In this document: piece by piece, positions 24,499 to 33,051 of the stretch | How the letters are laid out: each line of letters begins with the position of its first letter | Position numbering within the stretch: the stretch's first letter is position 1 | Origin: Hyphomicrobiales bacterium | Lineage (GTDB): Bacteria > Pseudomonadota > Alphaproteobacteria > Rhizobiales > Xanthobacteraceae | DNA: 64,000 nt | Assembly: GCA_021732215.1 (NCBI GenBank) | Contig: JAKFVL010000023.1 | Span: forward strand, 62,001-126,000 | Direction: 5' to 3' | Made by a program: the position numbers and the translations under genes | The notes under the pieces: generated by a model | Told to the model about the DNA's origin: nothing | What the model saw: the letters and a program-made list of their open reading frames with translations, nothing else | Databases searched by the model: none

Positions 24499-25353
24499 TC
24501 AGACTTGCACCTGATGCGTGGTGCTGGACAATTTCCACGGCAGCGTCGCTCTCTCGATGATATCGATCACGTAATAGAGGATGAAGCCGATGACCATGAG
24601 CGTGAACAGACCGACCCACACGGTGTTGAGATCGTAAAGGCTGGAGGCGGTGAAGATCATGTGACCGAGCCCGTGCTGCGAGGAGATGAATTCCCCGACC
24701 ACAGCACCGACGAGGCCAAAGCCGATGTTGATGCGGAACGTTGCGATGATCGCGGGCAGCGTCGATGGCACGACGGCCTTGAAAAACACCTGATGCTTGG
24801 TCGCGCCCATCGAGATCAGCAGCGATTGCAGATCGGTATCGGCATCTTTCGCCGCCTGATAGGCCGCAATCAGCGCGACGATCGCGGTCAATGAGACCGA
24901 AAGCGCGACTTTCGACACGAGGCCGGTACCGAACCAAAGAACGATGATCGGCGCCAGCGCGATCTTGGGTACGCTGTTGATGGCAACGATGAACGGTTCC
25001 ACCAACCGCGCCACGAACACGGAATACCAGAGGGCCAGTCCGAGCAACGAGCCCATGATCGTTCCGATCACGAAACCAAGAATCGCCTCGAACAGCGTGT
25101 AGGATGTGTCCACCAGCAGTTCGCCGTTCGCGATCAAGCGGATCGTGAGGTTGAAAATTCCGACAGGCGAGCCGACGAGGAAATTGGAAATCCAGCCGAG
25201 GCGCACGCCGAGTTCCCATGCCGCGAAGAATGCCGCAACGGCGACGGCTTGCACCAGAGCGCGGCCAATCGTGGTATCGAGCGCAGCCAAACGAGGCGCG
25301 GCTCGGCGTTTCCGCTTCTGCAGAGATGGGGTATCGCGAATGACAATAGTCAC
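24499..25353 (-). CDS. ABC transporter permease, SsuC/TauC-like
   Basis: 284 aa from a GTG at 25353 that overlaps the ATPase stop (GTGA). About six membrane helices. The permease EAA-type loop is near VPKIALAPIIVLWFGTG. Also typical are SLGATKHQVFFK-like SMGATKHQVF and the end LFTLMVIGFILYYVIDIIER. It forms the inner membrane channel of the NitT/TauT-type importer. A 42-bp gap separates it from the binding-protein gene. Confidence 0.9.
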   Translation of the reverse strand: MTIVIRDTPSLQKRKRRAAPRLAALDTTIGRALVQAVAVAAFFAAWELGVRLGWISNFLVGSPVGIFNLTIRLIANGELLVDTSYTLFEAILGFVIGTIMGSLLGLALWYSVFVARLVEPFIVAINSVPKIALAPIIVLWFGTGLVSKVALSVSLTAIVALIAAYQAAKDADTDLQSLLISMGATKHQVFFKAVVPSTLPAIIATFRINIGFGLVGAVVGEFISSQHGLGHMIFTASSLYDLNTVWVGLFTLMVIGFILYYVIDIIERATLPWKLSSTTHQVQV

Positions 25354-26156
25354 GTTGTTGTCCCTGCAGGTGTCTTTTCTGTCTGGATATCCAGCTCGGC
25401 GCACAATGCGTGGAAATATCCCGAGAACTGGCTGTCGCTGCGCGCCGCAATGGGTGAGCGCGCGTCGATATCGATGGTGTGAACCGTTTTGACGCGGGCG
25501 GGGCGCCCGCTCAGTACAACCACGCGCTTCGACAACGCCACGGCTTCGTCGATGTCGTGCGTGACGAGAATAACGGTCTTGTTGTAGGTTTCGACCGCGT
25601 CCTTGAGCACGCCTTCGAGATAAAGGCGGGTCTGATAGTCCAAAGCCGAGAACGGTTCGTCGAGCAAAAGAATGTCGGGGTCCATGATCAGGGTGCGGAT
25701 CAGCGCGACCCGCTGCCTCATGCCGCCGGACAGCGTCTTGGGATAGGCGTTCTCGAAACCGGCAAGGCCGAACTGCTTGAGATATTCGTGCGCCCGTGCT
25801 TCGGCGACCTCGCGGGCCACGCCCTTCATTTCCAGTCCGAGCAGCACGTTCTGCAAAACAGTTCGCCAGGGAAACAGCAGGTCCTTTTGCATCATGTAGC
25901 CGACGCGCCCGCGCAGGCTTTCGATCTCCTCACCGCGATACAAAATGCTGCCGGAGTCCGGCTCCAGCAGTCCCGCGATAATGTTGAAGATCGTCGTCTT
26001 GCCACAGCCGCTCGGGCCAATGATGCTGACGAAGTCGCGTTCGTTGATGGAGAAGCTGAGATCTTCGAGCACGCGAACCTCTCCGGCTTTATCGCGGAAG
26101 GATTTGCTGACGTTCCGGACGCTCAGTTGAATGGGTGGTTGAGGTGGCGGTGTCAT
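25350..26156 (-). CDS. ABC transporter ATP-binding protein, SsuB/TauB-like
   Basis: 268 aa. Walker A GPSGCGKTT, Q-loop region YMMQKDLLFPW, signature LSGGMRQRV, Walker B LLLLDEPFSALD and switch His in VTHDIDEAVAL are all present, so the ATPase should be active. It is first in the operon ATPase-permease-binding protein-amidase. A near-perfect sigma-54 promoter motif lies just upstream, so close that its transcript would start one base before this ATG. Only a weak GGGTGGG precedes the ATG. If the sigma-54 promoter is used, the message would be leaderless. Confidence 0.93.
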   Translation of the reverse strand: MTPPPQPPIQLSVRNVSKSFRDKAGEVRVLEDLSFSINERDFVSIIGPSGCGKTTIFNIIAGLLEPDSGSILYRGEEIESLRGRVGYMMQKDLLFPWRTVLQNVLLGLEMKGVAREVAEARAHEYLKQFGLAGFENAYPKTLSGGMRQRVALIRTLIMDPDILLLDEPFSALDYQTRLYLEGVLKDAVETYNKTVILVTHDIDEAVALSKRVVVLSGRPARVKTVHTIDIDARSPIAARSDSQFSGYFHALCAELDIQTEKTPAGTTT

Positions 26157-26167
26157 CCCACCCTATA

Positions 26168-26183
26168 CGCAACTTGTGTGCCA
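26168..26183 (-). promoter_or_regulatory. Sigma-54-type promoter motif before ABC/amidase operon
   Basis: The reverse strand reads TGGCACA-CAAG-TTGCG, with GG and GC exactly 10 bp apart. It is identical to the conserved TGGCAC and TTGC blocks of sigma-54 promoters. The predicted start (about 26157) abuts the ATG at 26156. Nitrogen (NtrC) control would suit an amide-uptake operon, but the lack of a leader keeps the call moderate. Confidence 0.5.
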
Positions 26184-26348
26184 TTCGCGGCCGTGCTGGC
26201 AGCTTCCGATTTGGTGCCGTTTCATGCGCAAATGCTGGAAAGAACGAGGCTTGTGCCACTACCCTAGGCAGCGATTGGCGCTGTGAGGCGTGATTTTATG
26301 CAACACTGCAAAATGGTAAAATGAGGTTCTGATCCGGCAGGTTGCAGT

Positions 26349-27110
26349 TCAACCGGTGAGAGGCAATCCCAGCCGCCCGATGCCGGGAAGTTTGATGGCG
26401 GGGCGCCGGATATCGATTCCGAGCACCGCGCCGAAGAAGTTCAATTCGACGCCTTCGATCCATCCGATTGTCAGCCCGAGATAGCCGCCGAACGAGGCGA
26501 AAAGACCCGTCTGTGAGGCTGTCAGGCCAAACCAGCGTCCGTCGTAGGGATAGTCCTTGCCGATTGCTGTCGGCGGCAGGGTGCTGCCCAGTTCAGGCAC
26601 GGCGTCCATTACGGCCTTGACGAACGTGTTGGAGTTCGGTCCGGGCCATGCGCTGTAATCGCCATACTCGTTGTATTTGTAGTCCGCGATCGCAGCCTTG
26701 ATTTTTGGAATGAGCCTGCTGGCTTCCTCGCCTCCTACCGATACGACGGTTTCAGGGATCGATCCGAACCAGCGGCCGTCGGCCTGGAAACGATCGACCG
26801 AAATCGGATCGCCCCATGCGGTGTAGTCGTAACGCATATAACGCGGTGCGTTCTTCTCCTTGACCACGATCCAGCTATGAACCGCGAAGATGCCGCGCCA
26901 GCGCACCGTGCGCGCGGCGAACACGCGCACCAGCGCCTCCGGATGATCCGATGCGGCGGGGAGAAGGCCGGCGCTGGAGCGGTCGGCTGATTGCCAGTTT
27001 GCTGAGCGATCGCCGGACCAATAGACGGCGGCGGAAACTCCGATCGGTACAGCAAGGAGAAGAATGAAAATCAGCAACAGTTTTCTCAACGAAGGGGTCC
27101 GCTTCAGCAA
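26349..27110 (-). CDS. DUF3750 family protein
   Basis: 253 aa with one N-terminal membrane anchor or uncleaved signal (LLLIFILLLAVPIGVSAAVY). The rest has the DUF3750 pattern: VFAARTVRWRGIFAVHSWIV, VKEKNAPRYMRYDYTAWGDP, YSAWPGPNSNTFV. The conserved His, Tyr and Asn residues suggest an envelope-located enzyme or transglutaminase-like fold, but no activity is established. It is monocistronic and diverges from the TctC-type gene at 27274. Confidence 0.82.
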   Translation of the reverse strand: MLKRTPSLRKLLLIFILLLAVPIGVSAAVYWSGDRSANWQSADRSSAGLLPAASDHPEALVRVFAARTVRWRGIFAVHSWIVVKEKNAPRYMRYDYTAWGDPISVDRFQADGRWFGSIPETVVSVGGEEASRLIPKIKAAIADYKYNEYGDYSAWPGPNSNTFVKAVMDAVPELGSTLPPTAIGKDYPYDGRWFGLTASQTGLFASFGGYLGLTIGWIEGVELNFFGAVLGIDIRRPAIKLPGIGRLGLPLTG

Positions 27111-27273
27111 TTGTCAGTCTGACAGATGGGTATCCCGGATGATTTCGCCAGCCTGCCGGTAAAATCAACTCACAATTCACGAGACCGCAATGAATCCCGC
27201 TGGCTTTACGATGCCGGATGCTGCTGAATAAGCGAATATTCGAGGCAACGCGAGTGAAGCTGGAGCAGGTTCG

Positions 27274-28236
27274 ATGAAGCGGTTTACCGGATGCGCTGCG
27301 ATTGTTGCCGGTGTCTTGATTTCGGTTGCAGCACAGGCCGAAACGTGGCCGTCGCGCATCATCAAGGCCGTCGTTCCGTTCGGCGCGGGCAGCGCGACCG
27401 ACGTCGTCCCGCGGCTCGTTTTCGAGAAGATCGGTGCCGAACTCGGCCAGCCCATTACGGTCGAAAATCGGGCCGGTGCGGGAGGCACCGTAGGCTCGAC
27501 GGCCGTGGCGCGAGCGGAGCCGGACGGCTACACGCTGATGGCTCATTCATCGGCGCACACGATCGCCCCGTCGATCTTCACGGACATCAAATACGATCCG
27601 GCAAAGGATTTTTCATCCGTGCTGATGATCGGCTACAGCGCCAATGTGATGATCACGTCACCATCGAAACCGTGGAAAACGGTTCAGGAGTTTGTCGCGG
27701 CGGCCAAGGACAAGAACGCTGCGATGACGTTTGGCTCGGTCGGGGTTGGCTCCGCCGTCCATATCAGCGCCGAGAAATTCAAGCTCGCGGCCGGGTTCGA
27801 TGCGACGCACGTTCCTTATCGCGGTGGCTCAGAGGTGATCTCCGATATTCTCGGCGGTCGCATCGATTTCTATTTCTGTCCGCTCTCGACCGCCTTGCCG
27901 CTCATCAAGGGAGGTCAGGTCCGCGCGCTTGTCATTTCGACCGACAAGCGTTCCGCCGAGTTGCCGGATATACCGACGCCGCTGGAGGCGGGTTACAAGA
28001 ACGGTGAGACCGCCATCTGGTTCGGCGTATTCATGCCGTCAAAAACGCCGCGCGATATCGTCGAGAGGTTCTATGCCGCCGGCAGCAAGGTGCTGGCTAC
28101 TCCAGAAATGCAGAAGGACTTGCGCCGTCTTGGCGTCGATCCATTGCCGATGACACCATCGCAGATGGATGAATTTGTCGGCCGTGAGCTTGCGGCCAAC
28201 GCGGCTCTGGTGAAGGCGGCAGGTATCAAGCAGTAG
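27274..28236 (+). CDS. Tripartite tricarboxylate transporter substrate-binding protein (TctC/Bug)
   Basis: 320 aa with a signal peptide ending VAAQA. Bug-family pattern: WPSRIIKAVVPFGAGSATDV, ENRAGAGGTVG, YTLMAHSSAH, FGSVGVGSAVHISAEKF, HVPYRGGSEVISDILGGRID. It is a periplasmic receptor for carboxylic acids or related solutes. No TctA/TctB membrane genes are near, which is common for Bug proteins in Burkholderiales and Bradyrhizobium-type bacteria. The downstream liv/aldehyde dehydrogenase operon converges on it. Preceded by GGAGCAGG. Confidence 0.92.
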   Translation: MKRFTGCAAIVAGVLISVAAQAETWPSRIIKAVVPFGAGSATDVVPRLVFEKIGAELGQPITVENRAGAGGTVGSTAVARAEPDGYTLMAHSSAHTIAPSIFTDIKYDPAKDFSSVLMIGYSANVMITSPSKPWKTVQEFVAAAKDKNAAMTFGSVGVGSAVHISAEKFKLAAGFDATHVPYRGGSEVISDILGGRIDFYFCPLSTALPLIKGGQVRALVISTDKRSAELPDIPTPLEAGYKNGETAIWFGVFMPSKTPRDIVERFYAAGSKVLATPEMQKDLRRLGVDPLPMTPSQMDEFVGRELAANAALVKAAGIKQ

Positions 28237-28264
28237 AGCCAGTTGCCCGCATCCCGGTGATCCG

Positions 28265-29716
28265 TCAGATCGGATAGTGCTGCGGTCCGGTCTCGATCGT
28301 GATCCAGCGCAACTCGGTGAATTCGGCGATCCCAGCCTTGCCGCCGAAGCGGCCATATCCTGACGCCTTGGCTCCGCCAAACGGCATTTGTGCCTCGTCA
28401 TGCACCGTCGGTCCGTTGACGTGACAAATGCCGGATTCGATCCGTTTGGCGATGTCGAACGCGCGGGCGATGTCCTTGCCGAATACGGCGGCGGACAAGC
28501 CGTATTCCGTGTCGTTGGCGACGCGCACGGCTTCATCGGCTCCGTTAACGCGAACCACGCAGGCGACCGGGCCGAATGATTCCTCACCATAGATGCGCAT
28601 CGACGAGTTGACGCGGTCGAGCACGGTGGCCGACATCAGCGTGCCTTCGGCGCGTCCTCCGGCGACGATCTTCGCGCCTTTGCTGACCGCATCGTTGACC
28701 AGAGCCTGAATGCGCGTTGCGGCATCGATGCCTATCAGAGACCCGAGCGGCGTGTTCCCCTTGCGCGGATCGCCCGCAACCAGCGAGCCGGCTTTGGTTG
28801 CGAGCTTGGCAACGAAGGCATCCGCGATCTTCTCGTCCACGACAAGGCGCTCGGTCGACATGCAGATCTGACCCTGGTTCATGAATGCCCCGAAGCCGGC
28901 GGCGGCCACTGCTGCATCGAGATCGGCGTCGTCGAGCACGATCATCGGCGCCTTGCCGCCGAGTTCGAGCAGAGCCGGCTTCAGATGCTTCGCTGCAACC
29001 TGTGCGATGATACGGCCGACACGGGTCGAGCCGGTGAAGTTGATCCGCCGCACCGCCGGATGCGCGATCAATGCTTCGATCAAAGCGGGCGCGTCCTCTG
29101 GCGCATTGGTCAGAACATTAAGAACGCCAGGAGGCAGACCGGCTTCGCGCAAGCACTCGGCGATCAGGCGGTGCGTACCGGGACATATTTCGGATGCCTT
29201 GAGAACCACCGTATTGCCGCACGCGAGCGGCAAGGCCAATGCACGCACGCCGAGGATGACCGGCGCGTTCCAGGGCGCCATGCTGAGCACGACACCCGCA
29301 GGCTGGCGGATCGCCATCGAGAGACATCCCGGTTTATCGGACGGGATGACCTCGCCGGAAATCTGCGTCGTCATGGACGCCGCTTCGCGCAGCATCCCGG
29401 ACGCCAGATGCACGTTGAACCCCGCCCAGCCAGCGGTCGCGCCGGTTTCCGCAGCCATCAGTTCGATGAAACGCGGTGCCTTCGATACCAGAATGTCAGC
29501 GGCCTTCAGCAGGATCATGCGGCGTGCGTTCGGACCGGTCGCCGACCATGCCGGGAAAGCCGCTGCAGCTGAATCGGCTGCGCGCTTGGCGTCGGCAATC
29601 TGCGCCGCGGCGGCCCGGCTCGCGATATCGCCCGTCACGGGATTGAGACGATCGAATGTTGCGCCGTTCGACGCCGGCACATCCTTGCTTTCTAGCAACA
29701 GGGCGATCTCGTTCAT
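28265..29716 (-). CDS. Aldehyde dehydrogenase (vanillin/benzaldehyde/salicylaldehyde dehydrogenase-like)
   Basis: 483 aa when started at the internal ATG 29716, the normal length for NAD(P)-dependent aldehyde dehydrogenases. Catalytic Glu in LLELGGKAPMIV, catalytic Cys in NQGQICMSTERLV, cofactor loop FTGSTRVGRII, and PWNAPVILGVRALALPLACG for the Asn/Pro region. The style (GQICMST, SSMRIYGEESFGPV) is that of aromatic-aldehyde dehydrogenases; substrate is inference. It is co-transcribed with a Liv-type importer, suggesting that the imported solute is degraded through an aldehyde. The frame is continuous with the upstream ATPase, see the overlapping fusion entry. Confidence 0.85.
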   Translation of the reverse strand: MNEIALLLESKDVPASNGATFDRLNPVTGDIASRAAAAQIADAKRAADSAAAAFPAWSATGPNARRMILLKAADILVSKAPRFIELMAAETGATAGWAGFNVHLASGMLREAASMTTQISGEVIPSDKPGCLSMAIRQPAGVVLSMAPWNAPVILGVRALALPLACGNTVVLKASEICPGTHRLIAECLREAGLPPGVLNVLTNAPEDAPALIEALIAHPAVRRINFTGSTRVGRIIAQVAAKHLKPALLELGGKAPMIVLDDADLDAAVAAAGFGAFMNQGQICMSTERLVVDEKIADAFVAKLATKAGSLVAGDPRKGNTPLGSLIGIDAATRIQALVNDAVSKGAKIVAGGRAEGTLMSATVLDRVNSSMRIYGEESFGPVACVVRVNGADEAVRVANDTEYGLSAAVFGKDIARAFDIAKRIESGICHVNGPTVHDEAQMPFGGAKASGYGRFGGKAGIAEFTELRWITIETGPQHYPI

Positions 29717-30481
29717 GATTTTTTCTCCCTTTGGAGCGGCAGTGATGTGGATCTGTTGACTGACAGCCGGTGGCCCGCCCCCGAGATACGCCCGCTGGAC
29801 GGCCGGATTGGCTTTGAGATTTGCAGCCGTATCGTGATCGACGATGGACCCGTTTTCGAGCACGTAACCGCGGTCAGCGATGCGCAGGCTCTCCTGCGCG
29901 TTCTGTTCGACGAGAAGCAATCCCACGCCGGATTCGCGCACGTGACGCAGAGTCGCGAACAGTTCGTGCACCATCACCGGCGAGAGGCCGAGCGACGGCT
30001 CGTCGAGCAGAAGGATATCGGGATTCGACATCAGCGCGCGGCCGATGGCGAGCATCTGCTGTTCTCCGCCGCTCATGGTGCGCGCCACCTGCGAAGCACG
30101 CTCACGCAGACGCGGGAACAAATTCAGGACTTTTTCGCGGCGCTCGGCTTCGCCATCACGTGCGCGTTTCGGGTTCGCGCCGAGCAGCAGGTTTTCCCTG
30201 ACCGTCAGTTCTCCGAAAATGCCCCGGCCTTCCGGCACCAGCGCCAACCCATGCTCGACAACGTCGTGTGCGGGAAGGGCGGACAGGTCGTGGCCCCCGA
30301 GCTTGACCTGTTTGCCGGGCAGGGTGCGGACGACGCCCGCAATGGCTTTCAGCAGCGACGTCTTGCCTGCGCCGTTCGCGCCGAGAATCGTCACGATCTC
30401 GCCGCGGCCGACATCGAGCGCCACGTTGTCGAGTGCGCGGTGCTGGCCATAAACGACACTGAGACTGGCGACCTCAAGCAT
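28265..30481 (-). CDS. LivF-like ABC ATPase fused in frame to aldehyde dehydrogenase
   Basis: One uninterrupted 738-codon frame. Residues 1-237 are a complete LivF-type ATPase: Walker A GANGAGKTS, LVPEGRGIFGELTVRENLLL, signature MSGGEQQML, Walker B ILLLDEPSLGLS and the usual C-terminal YLGGG. Instead of stopping there, the frame passes through about 17 residues (PPAVSQQIHITAAPKGEKI) into an aldehyde dehydrogenase that starts with its own Met at residue 256. That internal ATG (29716) has AAAGGGAG upstream. The cell may therefore make a fusion protein, a separate dehydrogenase, or both. The ATPase energises the Liv-type importer 30474-34275. Its ATG overlaps the LivG stop by 8 bp. Confidence 0.75.
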   Translation of the reverse strand: MLEVASLSVVYGQHRALDNVALDVGRGEIVTILGANGAGKTSLLKAIAGVVRTLPGKQVKLGGHDLSALPAHDVVEHGLALVPEGRGIFGELTVRENLLLGANPKRARDGEAERREKVLNLFPRLRERASQVARTMSGGEQQMLAIGRALMSNPDILLLDEPSLGLSPVMVHELFATLRHVRESGVGLLLVEQNAQESLRIADRGYVLENGSIVDHDTAANLKANPAVQRAYLGGGPPAVSQQIHITAAPKGEKIMNEIALLLESKDVPASNGATFDRLNPVTGDIASRAAAAQIADAKRAADSAAAAFPAWSATGPNARRMILLKAADILVSKAPRFIELMAAETGATAGWAGFNVHLASGMLREAASMTTQISGEVIPSDKPGCLSMAIRQPAGVVLSMAPWNAPVILGVRALALPLACGNTVVLKASEICPGTHRLIAECLREAGLPPGVLNVLTNAPEDAPALIEALIAHPAVRRINFTGSTRVGRIIAQVAAKHLKPALLELGGKAPMIVLDDADLDAAVAAAGFGAFMNQGQICMSTERLVVDEKIADAFVAKLATKAGSLVAGDPRKGNTPLGSLIGIDAATRIQALVNDAVSKGAKIVAGGRAEGTLMSATVLDRVNSSMRIYGEESFGPVACVVRVNGADEAVRVANDTEYGLSAAVFGKDIARAFDIAKRIESGICHVNGPTVHDEAQMPFGGAKASGYGRFGGKAGIAEFTELRWITIETGPQHYPI

Positions 30482-31217
30482 GGGCGGCTACCCCGCCGAG
30501 GTAGGCTTCGACGACAACAGGATTCGACAGCACATCAGATGTGGCGCCTTCCGCGATCTTCCGCCCGCTGCTCATGACGACGCAGCGGTCGCACAGCGCC
30601 CGCACCGCGGCCATCACATGTTCAACCAGCACAACAGTAATGCCGTCGTCCTTCAGCGAGCGGATCAGGTCGATGCCGATCGTCAGTTCTGACGGATTAA
30701 GGCCGGCGAGCCATTCATCGAGCAACAGCAACTGCGGCCCAGCGGCCAGCGCGCGCGCCAGTTCGAGACGTTTTCGATCGATGTAGGTCAGGTCGGCGGC
30801 TGGCCGGTTTCCCTGTCCAGCCAGGCCAACACGATCCAGCAGCGCGGTGATGTCAGACTCGATCCCCGCTGCCCGGACCTGCGGCTTGTTGAACACAATC
30901 CCGGCTCTGATGTTGTCCCGGCAATCCATACCGTCGAGCACGCGAACAAGCTGGAACGTCCGCGTCAGCCCGAGGCGAGCGATCTTGAACGCAGGCAGCC
31001 CGGATATGTCATGTCCGTTCAGGCGAATGGCTCCGGCATCGGAACGCAGCAGGCCTGACATGAGATTGAGCGCTGTTGTCTTGCCTGAACCGTTGGGGCC
31101 GAGCAGGCCGAGAACCTCGCCGCTTGCGACGCTGAAGCTCAGGTCATTGACCGCGACAAGGCCGCCAAAGGCGCGTCTGAGTTTTTCAACGTCGAGTATG
31201 TGCTGTGGCCCGCTCAT
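30474..31217 (-). CDS. ABC transporter ATP-binding protein, LivG-like
   Basis: 247 aa. Walker A GPNGSGKTT and LTRTFQLVRVLDGM as in LivG. Two motifs deviate: the signature is LTYIDRKRLELARALA and Walker B is LLLLDEWLAG, with Trp where Pro is usual. LivG proteins often have a relaxed signature (LPYGDQRR), so activity may be retained. Switch His is in VLVEHVMAAV. The ATG overlaps the permease stop (ATGA) and its stop overlaps the next ATPase start, so the operon is tightly coupled. Confidence 0.88.
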   Translation of the reverse strand: MSGPQHILDVEKLRRAFGGLVAVNDLSFSVASGEVLGLLGPNGSGKTTALNLMSGLLRSDAGAIRLNGHDISGLPAFKIARLGLTRTFQLVRVLDGMDCRDNIRAGIVFNKPQVRAAGIESDITALLDRVGLAGQGNRPAADLTYIDRKRLELARALAAGPQLLLLDEWLAGLNPSELTIGIDLIRSLKDDGITVVLVEHVMAAVRALCDRCVVMSSGRKIAEGATSDVLSNPVVVEAYLGGVAAHA

Positions 31218-32158
31218 GCGACGGCTCGCGGTTTGAAAGTCTCGCCCCACCTGGCCTTGCCCGACTCGAGCAGGCCCGCGACGCCACGCGGCAGCAGGTA
31301 GACAATGAGCAGAAAGATGCATCCGAGGATGATGGTGAAGGTGTTCGGAAAGCGCGCGCTCAGCAGCTCGAACAGAATCACCAGCGGTACGGCGCCAAGG
31401 ATTGGGCCCCATAGCCGGTGCGCGCCGCCGAGGAGGGCCATGATCAACACCTGAAACGAGATCATCGCATTGAACGCGATCGACGGCTCGATGTAGGTCC
31501 AGCGCGGCGCCATGATCGCGCCGACGATCGTCATGATGGTCGCGCTTATGGTGAACAACGCGACTTTGGCAATCGTTGTATTGATGCCGCAGTGCGTGGC
31601 GACGGTTTCGTCCTCACCGATAATACGCAGCGCGAAGCCCAGACGCGATCGCGCGACCAGCCATCCGATCAGGAAAACGGCGATAGCCAGGATCAGGAGT
31701 TGCCAATAGATATCGCTTTGCGTGACGTTGACGAACACATAGCGGCCGAGGACGCGCGATTTGTTGACCTCGAACCAGACAACAAGCTGACGGACCAGTT
31801 CGGCCAGTCCGAACGTGAAGATCACGAAATAGACGCCGCTGAGCCGCAGCGTCGACAACCCGACGACAGCCGCAAGGATGGCGCCGAGGCTTGCCGCGAC
31901 AACAAGAACAACCGGCCAAGGCAGAACCTCGCCGAGCACGGCGACCGTATAAGCGCCGACGCCAAAGAACGCCGTTGTTGCCAGCGACACATAGCGGGTC
32001 GGGCCGGAAAACATTCCCCATGCGGTGGCCAGCACCGTGTACTGCAGCAGGCTGATTGCAAGCGCCAGATAATATGGATTGGCCAACCGCGGCACGAACG
32101 CGAGCAGCACGATTGCCGCCAGCGCGATCGCGCCCAGCGTCGTCGTTCGCAGCGTCAT
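31214..32158 (-). CDS. Branched-chain amino acid-type ABC permease, LivM-like
   Basis: 314 aa from the ATG at 32158, which overlaps the LivH-like stop (ATGA). Nine or ten membrane helices. LivM pattern: NPYYLALAISLLQYTVLATA, GQ-like GPTRYVSLATTAFFGVGAYT, LSGVYFVIFTFGLAELVRQL, SRLGFALRIIGEDETVATHCGI. With the LivH-like partner it forms the inner membrane channel. LivHM-type systems import branched-chain amino acids, amides, urea or aromatic acids. Confidence 0.92.
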   Translation of the reverse strand: MTLRTTTLGAIALAAIVLLAFVPRLANPYYLALAISLLQYTVLATAWGMFSGPTRYVSLATTAFFGVGAYTVAVLGEVLPWPVVLVVAASLGAILAAVVGLSTLRLSGVYFVIFTFGLAELVRQLVVWFEVNKSRVLGRYVFVNVTQSDIYWQLLILAIAVFLIGWLVARSRLGFALRIIGEDETVATHCGINTTIAKVALFTISATIMTIVGAIMAPRWTYIEPSIAFNAMISFQVLIMALLGGAHRLWGPILGAVPLVILFELLSARFPNTFTIILGCIFLLIVYLLPRGVAGLLESGKARWGETFKPRAVA

Positions 32159-33024
32159 CGTGTCGCCCTGCCGAACAGGCCTGCGGGCTTCACGAGCAAT
32201 ACCGCGAGAAACAATGCGAAGTTGACGGCAAGCGTCAGTCCCGGATCGACCAGCGATGCGACAAGCGCTTCGCTCACTCCCAGCAGCAATCCCGCGATCA
32301 GACAACCGAGAATGTTGCCGACGCCGCCCATCACCACGATGATGAGCGCCTTCATCGTGAATACGACGCCGGACGATGCGCTGAAGGTGAGAAAGGTGCT
32401 GACCAGCACGCCGGCCGCGGCCACCAGCGCACCACCCAGAGCGAAAGTGAGTGCGGACGTGCGCTCCACATTGATGGCGACAAGCTGGGCTGCGGCCGGA
32501 TCGACCGCAACCGCGCGGATCGCGGTGCCTGCGCGAGTGCGTGTCAGCGCAAGATAAAGAGCCAGCCCGAGGACGACCGTGATGCCCAGCGCGGCGAGAC
32601 GGTTGGCGGAGAGCGTTTCGCCGAGCACCTGAACCGGGAAGGCCAGATACGAATAGCTGTAGTAGGCGCCGCCGAACATCGACTGCATCGAGCCCTGAAC
32701 GATGAAGGTCAGTCCGAAGGTCGCCAGAATGCTGTCGACCTCAAGCGCGTCGCGCGTTCGGGCGCGTCGCACCAGAGGCGTCAGCAGTAGCTTGTAAACG
32801 GCGAAGTTCACGGCAAAGGCGGCCGGAACCACAAACGCCATCCCGACGAACGGGCTGAGCGCCCATCCGGTGAACAGCCAGTGCGCTGTGAAGGCGGCGG
32901 CAATCAGAAACTCGCCGTAAGACAGGTTCATGATCCGCGCGACCCCGTACTGGAGCGTCAGCCCCATCGCGATCAACGCATACATGCCGCCCAGCATCAG
33001 GCCGGTCAGGATAGCGTTTGTCAT
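32155..33024 (-). CDS. Branched-chain amino acid-type ABC permease, LivH-like
   Basis: 289 aa, hydrophobic throughout. LivH pattern: LTGLMLGGMYALIAMGLTLQ, YGVARIMNLSYGEFLI, RAVAVDPAAAQLVAINVERT and MKALIIVVMGGVGNILG. It is the partner of the LivM-like permease. It starts 28 bp after the binding-protein stop. Confidence 0.92.
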   Translation of the reverse strand: MTNAILTGLMLGGMYALIAMGLTLQYGVARIMNLSYGEFLIAAAFTAHWLFTGWALSPFVGMAFVVPAAFAVNFAVYKLLLTPLVRRARTRDALEVDSILATFGLTFIVQGSMQSMFGGAYYSYSYLAFPVQVLGETLSANRLAALGITVVLGLALYLALTRTRAGTAIRAVAVDPAAAQLVAINVERTSALTFALGGALVAAAGVLVSTFLTFSASSGVVFTMKALIIVVMGGVGNILGCLIAGLLLGVSEALVASLVDPGLTLAVNFALFLAVLLVKPAGLFGRATR

Positions 33025-33051
33025 GGCTCAGTCCGTCAGCTTTGAGCGGCG

